64,000 nucleotides of DNA. Source: Prorocentrum cordatum (Eukaryota; Sar; Dinophyceae; Prorocentrales; Prorocentraceae). A program made the position numbers and the translations under genes. The DNA lies in the NCBI GenBank assembly GCA_963575745.1, contig CAUYUJ010015948.1, positions 1,083,181 to 1,147,180 of the forward strand, in the 5' to 3' direction. A model generated the notes under the pieces. The model worked only from the letters and a program-made list of their open reading frames with translations. It ran no database searches and was not told the DNA's origin. Every line of letters begins with the position of its first letter. Positions within the stretch are counted from its first letter, which is position 1. Shown here piece by piece: positions 20,431 to 33,129 of the stretch.

Positions 20431-23009
20431 CCAAGCCTGAAGACACGAGTGCCTCGCGTGACGGTCTCCCTTGCCCCCTCGAACAGTCGCCACCCAGCAT
20501 GCAGGCTGGCACGGTGGCGGGACTTGCCGCAAGCAACTTGATATTTGTGCCGCTGGACCCATCGTGCGCGCTCAAGTTCCTAGCATCCGGAAGCCTCGTG
20601 GCGAACTCGACTAACTACAACTGCCCTTTGTAGGTTCACTAGGCTGTTTTGAGTGCCTACTGGGCTGCCTCGGGCCAATTTTTGGGACGTCTTTGACTCG
20701 TATGGGGCGTCTTCTGGGCCTTCATAGGGGTCTCGTGGGGTTGTGAGGGGCTTGGTGCAACCTTTCACGGGCCGCTTGTGGGCCCCATTCTGCCGTCGTG
20801 AACCTCGCCAGAGGCCCTCTTGGGCAGTCCTGCTACGCGTGCTGCTGCCCCTCACACGACGACGACGGCGAAAGAAACACGCCTGCCGTTGCTGTGGCTT
20901 CGCGGCTGTCCTGGCGGCACGACTCGGCTGGGAGTCCCTTCGCAACCTCCATCAGCACGCGCATATCGGCCGTCCCTATGGCCTGCCAGCCGGGGAGAGC
21001 GGGCAATGCCGAGTTTGGGTACAAGGGCTGGCAGAAGATGACGAACGACTGACCGTACACAGGCGGCGTGCATGGGCATGCTTGCTATGCGTTAAGTTAT
21101 GCAACGACATCTCGCGACACGTCGGCAACACAAGCTTGCACGGGTGCCGCGAGATCCTGGCCACAACTCATACTGTACACCTCCTCGAGGTGGCCAGGGG
21201 TAAGCTGCTGCTGGCAATATCTGTCGAGGGGGAGGGCATCAAAACCAAGGAAGTAGAGGGGGCCTCCGGCAAACGAATGTGTTCCGTGACGGCAGTCCGT
21301 GTCAACCAACTCAGGGAGTGCAAGCCTAAATCCCTGACTTTACAGTCCTCGCCGCATTGGAGGGGTGCGGTCAAGGCTCATTCTGGGAAAGCGTCATGTG
21401 GTGCATCCTGATCGGCCCTCGCGGCATAAGCTCCGCGAACAAGGGACGGCTTGTGATAGGTGGCTGGCCCCCCTGGCAATGCACACGAGTACTGCCACGC
21501 ACAACATCGCCCTGCGACGGTTGGCAAAAAACACCGTCAGGAATGGTCAGTCTGACCTGTTCGGTTCTTGTTCCGCGTGCTGCAAGATGTACCCGCACAG
21601 CCTCAGAAAAACACATTTCGCAACGAGGTGACCCACCTCTCTGCACCTGAAAGGCCAGTGGGGCCTGGCTGTCATCATCAGGCCTTGAGTAGTCCAGAAT
21701 CGTTCATGTGTGGTACAACTCTGATTGTTGTTATGCACTGGGGATGGGTGTTCCCTGCCCCAGCGGCCAGCGGCCACACGACCATGGTCTTTTACGGCTG
21801 TCTTCGTCTGGCCGGCGAGGGTGCAACCCACGACGCGTGTGCCCCAGTGAGTGCGACTACGACTACTGATGCGTTCACGACTGTTCCTTGGACTGCTTCT
21901 ACTACTGCTCGTACTGCTACTTATACTCCTGGTGCTCCCACTCCTACGAACATGAACCCCGCCACCCAAGACACCATGTCCGCTGGATATGCCCAAGACG
22001 AAGAGCATTCTCAGGTGGACGGCCCAGACACGAAACACATCAGGACATCCCTCCCGAACTAGGGTTTTTCTTGAACCTCGTGCCAGCAACACCAGCCGAG
22101 GCAATGGGCGTAGCCACGCGCTGCAGCAAACTTCGGGCTAAAACAGAACCGATTACGCACAAGACAGACACGGAAAAGAAACAATGATGCCGTCATGGCT
22201 TCCCTTCCGGCCTTCCCCCGCTTCAAATACCTCCGTCATCATGCCCCCGTGGTGAACGCGCAGGATAAGCGCAGCCCGATGCTGGAATGCTTGCGCGACC
22301 TGCCTTGCTGTCAATGTCATCGAAGATGCGCTTGCAGCTCGCCTTCAATGACGAAGGGTTAACATAACGTCACTACAACTCTCTGCTCATAATGCTGGCT
22401 CGACCACATCAATATTCGACTATGGTCATGTTGACTGTCTTTCCCATGCGAGAGGGGATGGAACTCTTGCACAGTGCATTTTGCAACGACAGTTTCAGAA
22501 TCACACGATGGTGATGTACACCTGAGCTCGTGGTGCCGACGATCTGACCCCGTGTCAGCCTGCGAGTGCACTTTACAACAACGCAGACAAAAGCAAGTGG
22601 TGTGACACAACTCGTCAATTGGACCGCTCACCTTGCACAAAGAACGGAAGCGCGCAAACAGCTCTTTCCGCGGCTGGAAGAAGTTCAATGCGGGCAAGGA
22701 CGCGCACCAGGGCTTGATGAACAAGGCAACTCCTGAGTGGATCTGGCAATGTCTGTTCCACGAACAGGGTGGCTTAAGGCCGACACGATGAATTCGGAGT
22801 GGCAGCGATGATCAAACAGTAAAACGAGGGAAGCGCTAGGTCGGCGGCAAGGACCAACAAAACTGATAGAGAAAACGGTGGTATGAATGCGGAGGTATAC
22901 ATATATGTATATGTGCGTCAGACATACTGGCCCTTAGAGACTGAACATTTGACTGAACACTGCCCCTCAGAGATTGATTGATTGATTGATATGTGCGTCA
23001 CACATACGC
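20431..23009. other. No supported gene
   Basis: Several medium open frames overlap on both strands without consistent composition. A degenerate GACTAC/TACTGCT patch lies at about 21850-21930, and a short TGATTGAT run occurs just before 22990. Nothing else is recognisable. Confidence 0.5.
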
Positions 23010-23560
23010 CTGAGACTTCCTCGCAGTTCTGGGCTCCGAGAGGCCGCTCGCGAGGCGGCCCAGCCCGTTTCGCCTCAGCCATCCTCACAACTCTGGGCTC
23101 CGTGGTTGTCTGGCCCCCTTTGCCCGATACGCGCCTCGCAACTCTCGGCTTCCACATGCCACTCGCGAGGTGGTTGGACCCATTCCGCCGGAGACAACCT
23201 GGCAACTCTTGGCTCCGAGATGCAGCTCCTGAGGTGGTCCTGCCGTTTCGCCTAAGACATCCTCATGCATTTCGGCTCCGAGAGGCCGCTCGCGAGGCGG
23301 CCCAGCCCGTTTCGTCTGAGACATCCTTGCAATTCTGTGCTCCGAGATGCCGCTCGCGAGGCGGTCCTGCCCGCTTCGCCTAATACCATCATCGTAACCC
23401 TGCGCTGAGCTCAGTTTCGCCTGAGACATTCCACGCGCGAGGCTGCCTGAGCCATTTCACTTGAGACATCTCGCAACTCTGCGCTCCGAAATGCTCCGCG
23501 GGATGCGGTCCTGCCCGTTTCGCCTGAGACATCCTCGAAATTCAGGATTTCGACATCCCT
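23010..23560. repeat. 64-bp minisatellite with a central TCGCGA palindrome
   Basis: Eight to nine degenerate units with a period of about 62-65 bp. Landmarks such as GGCCGCTCGCGAGGCGG fall near 23037, 23151, 23216, 23278 and 23343. Each good unit contains CTCGCGAG inside GC-rich arms, so a small hairpin recurs once per unit. Units are contiguous with no spacers, so this is not a CRISPR array. Confidence 0.85.
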
Positions 23561-25072
23561 CGCGTAAGGTGCTGGAGCTCGGCGCCTGTGTGCCGACCGT
23601 GCCCTGCAGCAGGGGTGCACCGTCCGCCGCGTGAGCCATCCTGCTCCTTCGGGCCTCACGGATGCGAGCAACGGCCCCATGGAGCGCGCCACCTCTGTCC
23701 GACCCCCCTTCGCGTCTTCCACGCTTTCCCTTCCCCCACCCCATCCCCTCTCCTCCTCCGCCTCCTCCCCTCCTGCATTCGGCCACTCTCCATCCCGTCC
23801 CAGACCCCCGACGTCGAATGACTGGGTGGCAACGCGGACCCCAAGGGCCTCGGGCTGGGTTTCCATCCATCCTGAGTCGTTCGTTGACGGCCCCGGGCCC
23901 CCTCAAGACCCAGAGAACTGCCAAAACTTTTCTGTCGTGGCGGACCCAGCCTTGGCGACGAGAAGCCTCCCAGAGGCTCAGGGAAGGCCAGAAAGCATAA
24001 ACAATGATTCGAACCTCGGGGCTCGACGATCCCCAATCGCAGATCAAGTCCACCTCCCGCCAGGGGGTCTGGGTGCCCGCCCGTGCCCGTTGAAGCTCCT
24101 TCGGACTTGAGCTGGCTGGTGCCCGCCCCGCAGCCGTTGGAGACGATCTCGCAGGCCATCTGGAACACGCGCAGGCAGGCGGCCCTGGTCGGACCCTTGT
24201 CCTGCGGGGGGGGGGGAACTCAGACCTCCTCGCGCCGTGGATAAGTCACGACGGACGGCTGTCGGCAAACTTCGGTCCCCGTGGGCTCATCTCCGGGCCC
24301 AAGGGCCGTCAAAGAACGATTCAGGATGAATAGCAGCTCGATGGTCAAAGGCACTCAAACGAAAAAGTCACTGATGATTGCAACTGCTTGCAAATAGTCA
24401 GCTCCCCCTGCAGCCGACAACGAAGACATGTCCTTCCAACGTTGCCGCTGCCATGTGCTTCTGCCCATCGGGACACGTTCGACACACACGCACACACACC
24501 ATATATGTATGTATATATATATGTGCATATGTGCCAGAGATGGAGGGGAAGGAAACGACATCAGGATGGGCGGGGAAAGCGACAAGACAAGACAAAATCA
24601 CCCAGGAGCCAATAGTCCGATGTACTGCGGGATGAGCTGTAACAACAGAGCGCGAACGTCGAATTGCACTCTCCAGCGCCGTTCCAGACCCTGTGATTGC
24701 GTGCGCATGAACAAAATCCCGCATCATAAGGCTGGGAGCGCGGGCGGGCAATGCAACCAACTCCCCACGAGTGAATATGGAAAGTACGAAAGACATGTAA
24801 TAGCTCTGTGAACGCCGTAAGATAGCGCCTATCAGCGGCTCTGCTGGGGGATTCCGCTGGCCTGAACAAGTGCTACCGTCGGGGAAAAGCTTGCCCCTAC
24901 GTGCCCCCCCGGCCCTGAGAGCTCGAGGCGCAAACCAAAAGGTCGCAATCCTAGAAGCTCCCGTCGTAGATCGCGTCTACTCAGACGGTTTAGAAATGGT
25001 GGGAGGCGGAACGAGCATGGGAAACGAGGATGGGGATTCAATCCAGGAAAGGGAGACACGATTGCGCATATG
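23561..25072. other. Dispersed repeats and a pyrimidine tract; no supported gene
   Basis: A pyrimidine-rich tract lies at about 23725-23800. A core resembling CATCCTGAATCGTTCTTTGA occurs at about 23868-23900 and inverted at about 24305-24330. A short CA then TATG microsatellite is at about 24482-24530. The remaining open frames are unconvincing. Confidence 0.55.
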
Positions 25073-26366
25073 TCAATCCTGGGAGGCCATTTCAATTAGG
25101 GTGAGCATGTCTCTACTGAACTCCACTGGGGCCCCAGACTTATAAACAATGAAAACGGTGGGCTCCTGAACTGTCCTCCAGGATGGGTCCACGGGGTCCA
25201 GTTGTCTAGCTTGGAGGCTGGTGAGGGCCTGTCTATTCAGATTTTTCTGAAACATCATTACCACCTTCGGTGATACTAGTAGCCACCAGTCGAGCCCAAT
25301 GGCAGTGCCTGTGTCGCCTTTATTGTGGACGTCCTGCTGGGCGGCCTCGTGAGACAACCCGATCCTTGCCAACCGCTTCTCCGCGATGCGATGCGATGCG
25401 ACCACCGTTGCGGACAGCGTCTGGGCCTAGAGCAGACCAGGAGGGTAAGGCCATGGCCTCTAGGATCGGAGGTGTCTGGGTACATGCGATGCAAGTTAGG
25501 AGGAAAGGGGGATGATGAGGAAAAGAAGACAGTCCTTGGTGTCGATGTCGGCGCGGGCTGGACGAAACGTGTCGATGTTCGCTGAAATTGTACGTCATTG
25601 GTCTGACTCCCGGGTGCTGGTCGACGTGAGGTCGGTGAAGTGGTGCTCGGGCGCTGTCCATGCTTCGGTCTTGGGCTGTTCGCGTCGATGTGATGTCGTT
25701 CGGCTGTCCTTTCGAATGGGCTTGCGTGGGCGGTCGGTGGAGGTTTGGTCTGCGTGAACGTAAGTAAGTGGTGAGTTCGTCGTCCCAACGCTTGTTTTGG
25801 CCACCGTGCTGTCTGTGTCCCTGTTTGCGCGGGTTGAAGACTGGGTGTCAGCGCAGTACTCGCCATGGCCACCTCGTCCAGTCGTGGTTTGCGACTCGCG
25901 AAGCAATGCGCCATACTTTCCGTTTGCGCAACGTCTCCAAATTGTCAACGTAGTGGAGCTTCATGAGGTGCTCGGCGCGTCGTGTCGCTCGCTGGATGTG
26001 GTTGACCCATGGTTCCAGGTGCTGTCTTCGCCGTCTTCGCTGTGCTTGTCAAGCGTGTCAGGTTCATCATGCTGTGATGGGTTGCTGTCTGCGTCGTCGC
26101 TAGTGCTGTTGGTGCGGTCTTCGTGGTTTGTGCTTCATTGTTCGCGCCGTCGAGATGAGGTCCCTGGCCGCTGTGACGGCAAGCTTCTTTCGTTGTGCGT
26201 CTCCGTGGCGTCCTGATGATCATGCGAAGCGTACGTCGTTGTGTCCGTCGTAGATGCTGCCGTAGAGGCTCCGTGAGGGTTCACGTCTATGCTCCGTGTA
26301 ACGTTGTTGGTGCTACAGTGCTGCTAAAACGTCGGGGTCGGTGAGCCAGTTGGTAGTGTTTGCTGG

Positions 26367-27507
26367 TCAGCTCCTGTCTGCGAGGCGCGAATGATGCCCA
26401 ACTCGCGTGCGGTGGTGGATGTCCGTTTCCATCGAATCGTGGAAGCTGACCACTTGGCCGAGGTATTTTATACTGCCCTCGTATGGAACGATTTCTATAT
26501 CCATGTCTTGGAAACGTGTTGTGCGTGAGCTTGCCCTTGCGGTCCTTCTCGTCTGGTTGCTCAATAGTTTGGTTTTGCGTGGGTGTACTCGAGCCCGTGT
26601 AGCCTCGTCGCGCGCACAATGTCGGCAGGCATCGCTGTCAGGCGCGGGAGAGTTTGGCTGGTCAGGAGCACGTCGTCGGTGAAGCGTACGTTGGTCAGCG
26701 TGGCGGTGCTCGCGGGTCCCAATTCAACTCCCTTCCATTTTTGCTGCCATTCGGAGACCAGCGGTCCAAGGATGTATTGTAGAAGAGCGTTGAAGAGTAG
26801 GGAGCTGAGTGGGTCTCCCTGCTTCGTGCCCCGCCAGAGGCTACAGGGTCTGCTACTGACGTCTGTTCTCACCGTGGCTGTCTGTCCCTCAAAGAACTGT
26901 TGGAGTAGCGCAACGTTTCCAAGTTAGACCCCTTCTGCCTTCAGTGCTGCCCAGATGCTCTTGTGCTCAGTTGAATCGAAAGCTTTTTGAAAGTCAAGTG
27001 CTGCGACCCATAGGTTTTGGCCCCATTCGGTTGCTCGCTCGCGCAGTAAATCGAATGTAAAGAGGTGGTCAGTGGTCGGGTGGCCTGGTCTGAAGCCCGC
27101 CTGGTCGTCAGTCTGGTGTGAGTCAAGCGTCGGTTGTAGCCTGTGTGCAGTACTCGGCTGACGAGCTTGTGCAACAATTGTATCGTGTAAGTTGGGCGGT
27201 AGTCTTGTTGAAACGCGAGCTCTCCACTTTTTGGTATGACTGTAATGACTGTGTTTTTCCAACTGGCCGGCGGCGTGGCTTCGCGCTGCAGAATCGTATT
27301 GTAGAGGTGGAGAAATGCACCTCTGAGTTCAACCGCTTCTCCGCGTCTCTCCATGGAGCAGCGAAGCGCCGATCCTGGCTTGAACGTCCCGCGTTGGTGC
27401 TCGATCGCCTGGCAGAGGCCAAATGCCAGCTCAGGAGCTCCGTGTTCTCGCTGTCTTTGGTCCTCTGGGTTTGCTGAGCTGGTGCCACCACGAACTGCAT
27501 GTTTCAC
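26367..27507 (-). pseudogene. LINE reverse transcriptase, frameshifted
   Basis: Sense passes through three frames. The first (27507 to about 27125) has SWKNTVITVIPKSGE and DYRPTY, the RT entry motifs. The second has QAGFRPGHPTTDHLFTF and motif A as AALDFQKAFDSTEH. A TAA near 26924 interrupts it, and the same frame resumes with GTKQGDPLSSLLFNALLQ (motif B) and motif C as RFTDDVLL (FTDD). The third, from about 26564, carries GSIKYLGQVVSF, the conserved post-catalytic KYLG motif. All core RT motifs are therefore recognisable, with two frameshifts and one stop. FTDD rather than YADD in motif C is a tolerated variant in non-LTR elements. Confidence 0.85.
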
Positions 27508-27697
27508 ATATGAGGCTCCTCGTGCTGCTTCTTACCGTAGTAGCATCCGCGAACACGAAAGAATCCCGCGTGCCCCTGAACCACGAAGTCCTCCTGCCGT
27601 GCTCATTGCCACCACCTCGTTCCAGTACCGAGCGAGGGTCAGCTTGCATTCATTGTTTTGGACGGTCCTGCGCTTGATTGACCAAGCAAAGTAGAAG

Positions 27698-27990
27698 TCA
27701 TACAAATGTGTGTGGCCACGGTGGGCCCAGAACATGACTCTTGCCGTCCATCTTGCACTTGGCGTTGTAAACTTGCCTCGGTTTCTGAATGATGGATGCC
27801 GTGCCCGCGGCTGGCGGAGCTAAATAGCAGGCGAACCTGGCGCCGATGAGCTCCACTAACTCGCCACTCTTGCGCAGCGCCAGGCGGCGCAATGTGGTGC
27901 TCAGAGCTGCTGAAACGCCTCCCGCCTCCTCCTTGCTCTTGAGGATTTCCGCCTGCAGCTTGGCCAACTTCTTGGTGTCCGAGGATCGTG
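27698..27990 (-). pseudogene. LINE ORF1-like fragment
   Basis: About 90 codons beginning with a charged helix (KLQAEILKSKEEAGGVSAAL), then LRRLALRKSGELVELIGARF, and GKSHVLGPPWPHTFV near the end. The 'GKxHxLGPP' signature recalls ORF1 proteins of dinoflagellate LINEs (memory, unverified). Its position just upstream of an RT in the same orientation supports that reading. There is no clear ATG and the frame stops early, so it is a fragment. Confidence 0.5.
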
Positions 27991-28100
27991 CTTCTTCTGC
28001 TTTGCCATCCCTGCCGGTGGTATGAACCAGTCAGGAGCCGCCGCCGTCCCCATCGCCAACGACAGGCCGAATAACAACTGGAAAACGAGTGTGCCCAAGT

Positions 28101-30219
28101 AGCCTTGATGCAGAGTCTTCTTGACTCTCGCACCACGGACGTGTCAAGGTAGACGCTGACGTAGACTGATGCGTAGCACTTCTGGCCAGTGCAAACACTC
28201 CTGCTTTGAAGCTCTGGGCGGAATGTTTGCAGGCGGAGTTCTGGCTCTCAGAGTCGCTCTGGCAGACGAAGCTCTGAATGGAGCAGATAGCCTGGCGCAT
28301 CCTTCTCGCGGGGAGACCCTGGGTCACCCAACTTCGCTCATCGCGTCCCTGCGATACGCTGTTACCTTCGCACCCTCGCGCTGCCCCCTGTATCATAATC
28401 TGAATCAGAAGGCGGGATGTCACCGCAAGAGGCGTGCACACGAAGGCAAAACCCCAAGGCTTGGCAATTCATGTGGTTACTATAGGACTGGTTCGCTCAT
28501 CGCTGGGAGGGGTGGGAGGGAGGGAGGAAAGAAGGGGGGCACCGGACGGCATGGGGAATCATGTGCTCGACCGCGTACTGGACGCCATCGTGTCACCGCT
28601 GTCGTGGACGACGGGCCGCCAGTCGCGTGTCAGTCCGGCCTGCATGGACGCTATAGCTGCCTAGTTGCGCTCTCTGAGCTTGGAGCCACTGCTCGGCCTG
28701 GAAGTGCAGCAGGGGTACTGTCCAGAATCACAGATTCCTGGGTCGCTCGAGGTGTTCTTGCCAATCCAGGACGCGGAGACAGTGGCGATGGCTCCACCAG
28801 CGCCTGCGCTTGCAAATCTGCTTAGCCTCGCGCGCCCTGCGTCTGTAATAGTCTGGCGCTTCTTCTCCGGCCTGTAGGGGAGGGCAGCTGCTGTGGCCTG
28901 GACCGTGACGCGCGAAGCGCGGTATCTTCGCCCTGCTGGCGACCCGGAGCAGGCGCATACGATAACAAGCCTTGCTGTAATGAATATCTGGGCACTTTTT
29001 TTCTTGGATCTGTGAGGGTCATCAGGTGCCCCAGAGCTTCTGTGGGTCTCTCAGGCCGCTGGGGGATACGAACTGGCCATGGGCACCTAGTGGCAGGCCG
29101 AGTTCTCATCATATGTGCCTACTGTAGAGAAGGGTGTTGGAGAAACGGGACGCACATGACAGACTCGTGTACAAATTCAAGGAGGGGTAGCGGCGAAGAA
29201 AGAATCAAAGAACAACGGCACGGCTGGATAGGGGCACTGATTCGCCATTGCGTCCTTGATCACGTTCAGGACGCGGTCTGCCAGCTCGACAGTCAAGCAG
29301 TGACCTGTGTGAGCTTGTGGCCCACTGGTGGAGGGAACCAGAAACAAACAGAGACGCTGTCTATCAAAATATCTGGCCTCATTCAAACCCTCTTTCTCTG
29401 CAGCCGGACATCCTGTCTGGCGCAGGACGCGCGCTTACAGCCTGTGACAAAGGAGTGGGTCGAGAAGGAAGGTCCAGTTCTGACAACATCTACCTGTAAC
29501 GTCAAGCATAATGCGAGGACCAGGCCTGTGGCACGTACAGGACTGATAGACTAAACCACGACTGCATACTTATCAGATTTCGGTGGTCCGTCTGGCTGTC
29601 TTGGATCGGCGCTGCTTATTTTTCTGCTCAAGGAGAGCGCCACAGGTGGCACTACAGCAGCCGGCACGGGGGGCCCGACGCCGATCCAAGAAATCCGCGC
29701 GGCCCTCCGAACGTTTATCTTCCTGTGGTTTCTCTTGTTCGAAAGTAGGCATAGAGAGACAGAAAAATATGTAGAGAGATGGGGAGAGAAACAATAAGTG
29801 AGATCGAGGCGGAGAGAGAAAGAGAGAGAGAGAGAGACAACCAGAGAGAGATTGGGCTGTAGTTTGGGTCTGTATTTAATGCCAGTGCATGGCGGCCGGC
29901 ACCACTTGTGCCAATCTGCGGATTGTAGCCCAGCCTGCAGTCTGCGGCAACGGAAACACACCACTTCTATTGCGATTGCGCTATCAAGAGCGTAAGTTTC
30001 TGGGCCGTGATGGGGCAGTCGGGCATCGTATAGCATTGGTATTGCATAGCATTGATCTTCATAGCATTGGGACAATCTCAATGGTATTGCCATGGTGCGT
30101 GCGCTCGGACATGGCCAAACCTAAGGACACCAGCATCGGCCGTCATATAGCATATCAGCGCCGACCTGAGTGGCATCATGGTTCTTTTGACTGTGGGGCA
30201 GTATCCCTCAGTTAGAAGG
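28101..30219. other. No supported gene; GA microsatellite at 29805-29850
   Basis: Short overlapping frames with no recognisable motif. A purine microsatellite (GAGAGA) lies at about 29805-29850. A small patch at 30020-30080 repeats TAGCATTG several times. Confidence 0.5.
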
Positions 30220-30815
30220 ACCCCATGGGAGGCGCAACGATGAGTGATGATGGGGGAGGAAAGGAGGAGGGCGTCTGAAAAACGACCCGGCCCGTCTTGG
30301 ACCTGTTTGGCGCGACGAAGAGGGGAAACACGAGGACGGAGGTGGAGGTGACAATGAGGAGGAGGAGGACGGCAATAAGAAATAATTGGACGCCAATCCG
30401 TGGTCGCGCCGGCTTCGGCATGCACGACATTCTGCTACCTGGGGCCTCCTGGGGCTCCTGGGGCCTTCTTGGGCTGTCGTGGGCGCTTTTTGGGCCAGCC
30501 TTGGGCTCTCCGGGGCCGCCTTGGGCTTGTCTGGGGGCCTGCTTGGGAGCGGACCTGGAGACCTCCTGGGCCGTCTTGGAGCGTCGCGCAACCGAAAAAA
30601 ACAGAAGGCCCAAATCCCCCCGAAACCCTCGGATGACCATCAATTTTGGCCTCCCGGGGCTCTCTTGGGAGTGCTCCTGGAAGCGTCTGGAGCCATGTTG
30701 GAGGCCCCCCGAAACCTCTACCACGTGCTTCGGCGACATGGGTCGAAGATGGGAACCATTCCTGGTGCTGAAACATCACCAGGGTCCGTCCAGAGCCGCT
30801 CGGGAGACGCCCCGG
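30220..30815 (+). repeat. CTTGGG-type degenerate repeat block, copy 1
   Basis: From about 30425 the sequence is a degenerate array of GGGCCGTCTTGGG-like units. It is followed by a better-conserved 265-bp segment (about 30549-30814) that also occurs at about 32107-32372 and 34028-34290. Trp/Gly/Leu-rich open frames are by-products. Confidence 0.75.
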
Positions 30816-30959
30816 AGTTGGGGGCCTCGTGGGGGTTTCTTGGGCTTGGGCCATCCTGGGGGTCTCTCGGTGCCTCTGGGGGTGGCCTGTCGGGAATTCC
30901 TGGCGCCCTCTCTGCGCCGAAGACGGCGACCGCGACGACTTCGACGACGACGACGACGG

Positions 30960-31415
30960 CGACCATGCCGCTCACGCTTGCACGCCATGTTCCGGAGGAG
31001 TGTTCCCGGAGCATGGGGCGCCAGAGGCTCCCCCGCTCTTCCCCCCTCCCGGACTATCCTGCCGAGGAACTCTTGGGTTGCGTAGGGCCGGTCTTGCGGG
31101 CTCCCTGGGGCTATCTGGGCCCGCCTAAGGCTGTTTGGGAGCGGACCTGGAGGCGCGCTGGGCCCTATTGAAGCGCCGGAAAGCCCGACGACTTCGACGA
31201 CGACGACGACGGCGACCATGCCGCTCACGTTCGCACGCCGTGTTCCGGAGGAGTGTTCCCAGAGCATGGGGCGCCAGAGGCTCCCCCGCTCCTCCCCCCT
31301 CCCGGACTATCCTGCCGAGGAACTCTTGGGTTGCGTAGGGCCGGTCTTGCGGGCTCCCTGGGGCTCTCTGGGCCCGCCTAGGGCTGTTTGGGAGCGGACC
31401 TGGAGGCGCGCTGGG
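30960..31415 (+). repeat. Tandem duplication of a 240-bp unit
   Basis: The units 30960-31175 and 31200-31415 are nearly the same, each starting after a GACGACGACGACGGCGACC patch and containing TTCCGGAGGAGTGTTCC. A third copy is at about 33150-33350. Confidence 0.85.
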
Positions 31416-32455
31416 CCCTATTGGAGCGTCGGAAAACAGAAAAAACAAGAAGGCCAAGATCCTTCAAGTCCTACGTAAAATGAGCGGTTTTGGCCTGTTG
31501 GGACCCTCTTGGGGGTACTCCTGGAAGCGTCTTGAGCCATGTTTGAAGCCTCTTGGGAGCTACCTGGGGCATCCTGGGCTTCTCTTGAGGCGGAAGCCCT
31601 GGGTTTTCCGGACGCGGTCCGTCTCTTGGACACCTCTCGGGCCTGTTTTGGGGCACTCGTGGGGTGCCCTGGGCGCTTCTTGGGCCAACCTTGGGCTCTC
31701 CGGGGCCGCCTCGGTGCGGCCTTGGGCGCTTCTGGAGCTGTTTGGGGGCGGTCTCGGAGGCCTCCTGGGCCGCCCAGGAGCGTCGGACAGCGGCACAGAT
31801 CAGAAGGCCAAGACCCTTCCAAAACTACTGCGAAACCATCAATTTTTGGCCTGCTGGGGCCCTCGTGGGAGTGCTCTTGGAAGCGTTTGGGGCCACGTTG
31901 GAGGACTCTTGGCGGCTGCCTGGGGCCTCCGGGGTCACTGTTGAGGCGGGAGCCCTGGGTGTTCGGTACGCGGTCCCTCTCTTGGGCCCTTATTGGGCTT
32001 GTTTTGGAGCCTTCTTGGGCTGTCGTGGGCGCTTCTTCGGCCAGCCTTGGGTTCTCCGGGGCCGCTTTGGGCTTGTCTTGGGGGCCTCTGAGGCTGCTTG
32101 GGGGCGGACCTGGAGACCTCCTGGGCCGTCTTGGAGCGTCGTAAAAACGAAAAAACCAGACGACCAAAATCCGTCCGAAACCCTCGGGGAACCATCAATT
32201 TTGGCCTCCCGGGGCTCTCTTGGGAGTGCTCCTGGAAGCGTCTGGAGCCATGTTGGAGGCCCCCCGAAACCTCTACCACGTGCTTCGGCGACATGGGTCG
32301 AAGATGCGAACCATTCCTGGCGCTGAAACATCTCCGGGGCCCGTTCAGAACCGCCCAAGAAACGCCCCGGAGCGGTTCTGGAGAAGCCCGGGGGAGGGGG
32401 GTCCCCCCATGGCGAGTCGAGGCAGCTGGCCAGAGGCCCCTGGCCCCATACCCCG
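31200..32455 (+). repeat. Segmental duplication, left copy
   Basis: About 1.25 kb repeated at 33130-34375 with an offset of about 1.92-1.93 kb; the slight drift in offset shows small indels. Content is the degenerate CTTGGG array plus the 240-bp and 265-bp segments. It ends at GGCCCC-A-TACCCC and then enters a microsatellite. It has long open frames on both strands but no domain. Confidence 0.88.
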
Positions 32456-32477
32456 ATATATATATATATATATATAG

Positions 32478-32510
<33 letters not shown>

Positions 32511-32925
32511 TATGTGTGTGTGTGTGTGCATATGTATATGTATGTATGTATGTATGTATGTCTGTATGTCTGTATGTCTGTATGTCTGTATGTCTGTATG
32601 TCTGTATGTCTGTATGTATGTATGTATGTATGTATGTATGTATGTGTGTATATATGAATGCATGTGTATATACACATCTATATGTGTATATATACACATT
32701 TACACACCTATATATATGTGTTTATATATGTTAATCTATGTATGTATGCATGTATGTGTGTATGTATGTATGTATGTATGTATGTATGTATGTATGTATG
32801 TGTGTGTATGTATGTATGTATGTATGTATGTATGGATGTATGGATGTATGTATGTATGTATGTATGTATGTATGTATGTATGTATGTATGTATGTATGTA
32901 TGTATGTATGTATGTATATGGTTTA
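32456..32925 (+). repeat. TA then TATG microsatellite, about 470 bp
   Basis: TATATA passes into long TATG runs with TCTG variants (about 32560-32620). The Met-Tyr-Val-Cys open frames are a reading of the 4-bp repeat. Confidence 0.97.
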
Positions 32926-33000
32926 TGTTTACGTGTATATAGTTAGATGTATATATGTTGCATAGTTGAATGCGTGTGTATTTATACATATATATATATA

Positions 33001-33041
33001 CTAGAACCATCGCGCGCGCTTCGCGCGCGCTCAGGTTCTAA
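33001..33041. repeat. GC-rich palindrome (hairpin), copy 1
   Basis: CTAGAACC at the left pairs with AGGTTCTA at the right, and the middle GCGCGCG-CTTC-GCGCGCG is self-complementary with a CTTC loop. It follows directly on a TATATA microsatellite. A near-identical copy lies at 34731-34771. Confidence 0.92.
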
Positions 33042-33129
33042 TTGAGGTCACCGCTCAGGTACGATGCCCGCGACGATTCTTACCACGAAGACGGCGGCGT
33101 GCACTGCAAGCCAAGCGCACTTCTGGAAC

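Larger units (their letters stand above)
25073..28100 (-). mobile_element. Decayed LINE-type (non-LTR) retrotransposon
   Basis: Minus-strand element remnant with an ORF1-like fragment (27.7-28.0 kb), reverse transcriptase (26.37-27.5 kb) and an undefined 3' part. No endonuclease domain was recognised between ORF1 and RT, so it is internally deleted or too decayed there. Ends are not defined; no poly-A tail or target duplication was identified. A minus-strand frame of 110 codons at 25073-25405 has fairly normal composition but is unrecognised. Confidence 0.7.

Noticed and set aside
19348-20541. Met/Ile-, Ser/Pro- and His-rich proteins
   Set aside because: Direct translations of the CAT/CAC triplet array.
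23010-23560. CRISPR array
   Set aside because: Repeats are contiguous, degenerate and about 64 bp, with no unique spacers and no cas-like genes.
32345-33010. Met-Tyr-Val-Cys and Tyr-Ile-His repeat proteins
   Set aside because: Readings of the TATG microsatellite in different frames.
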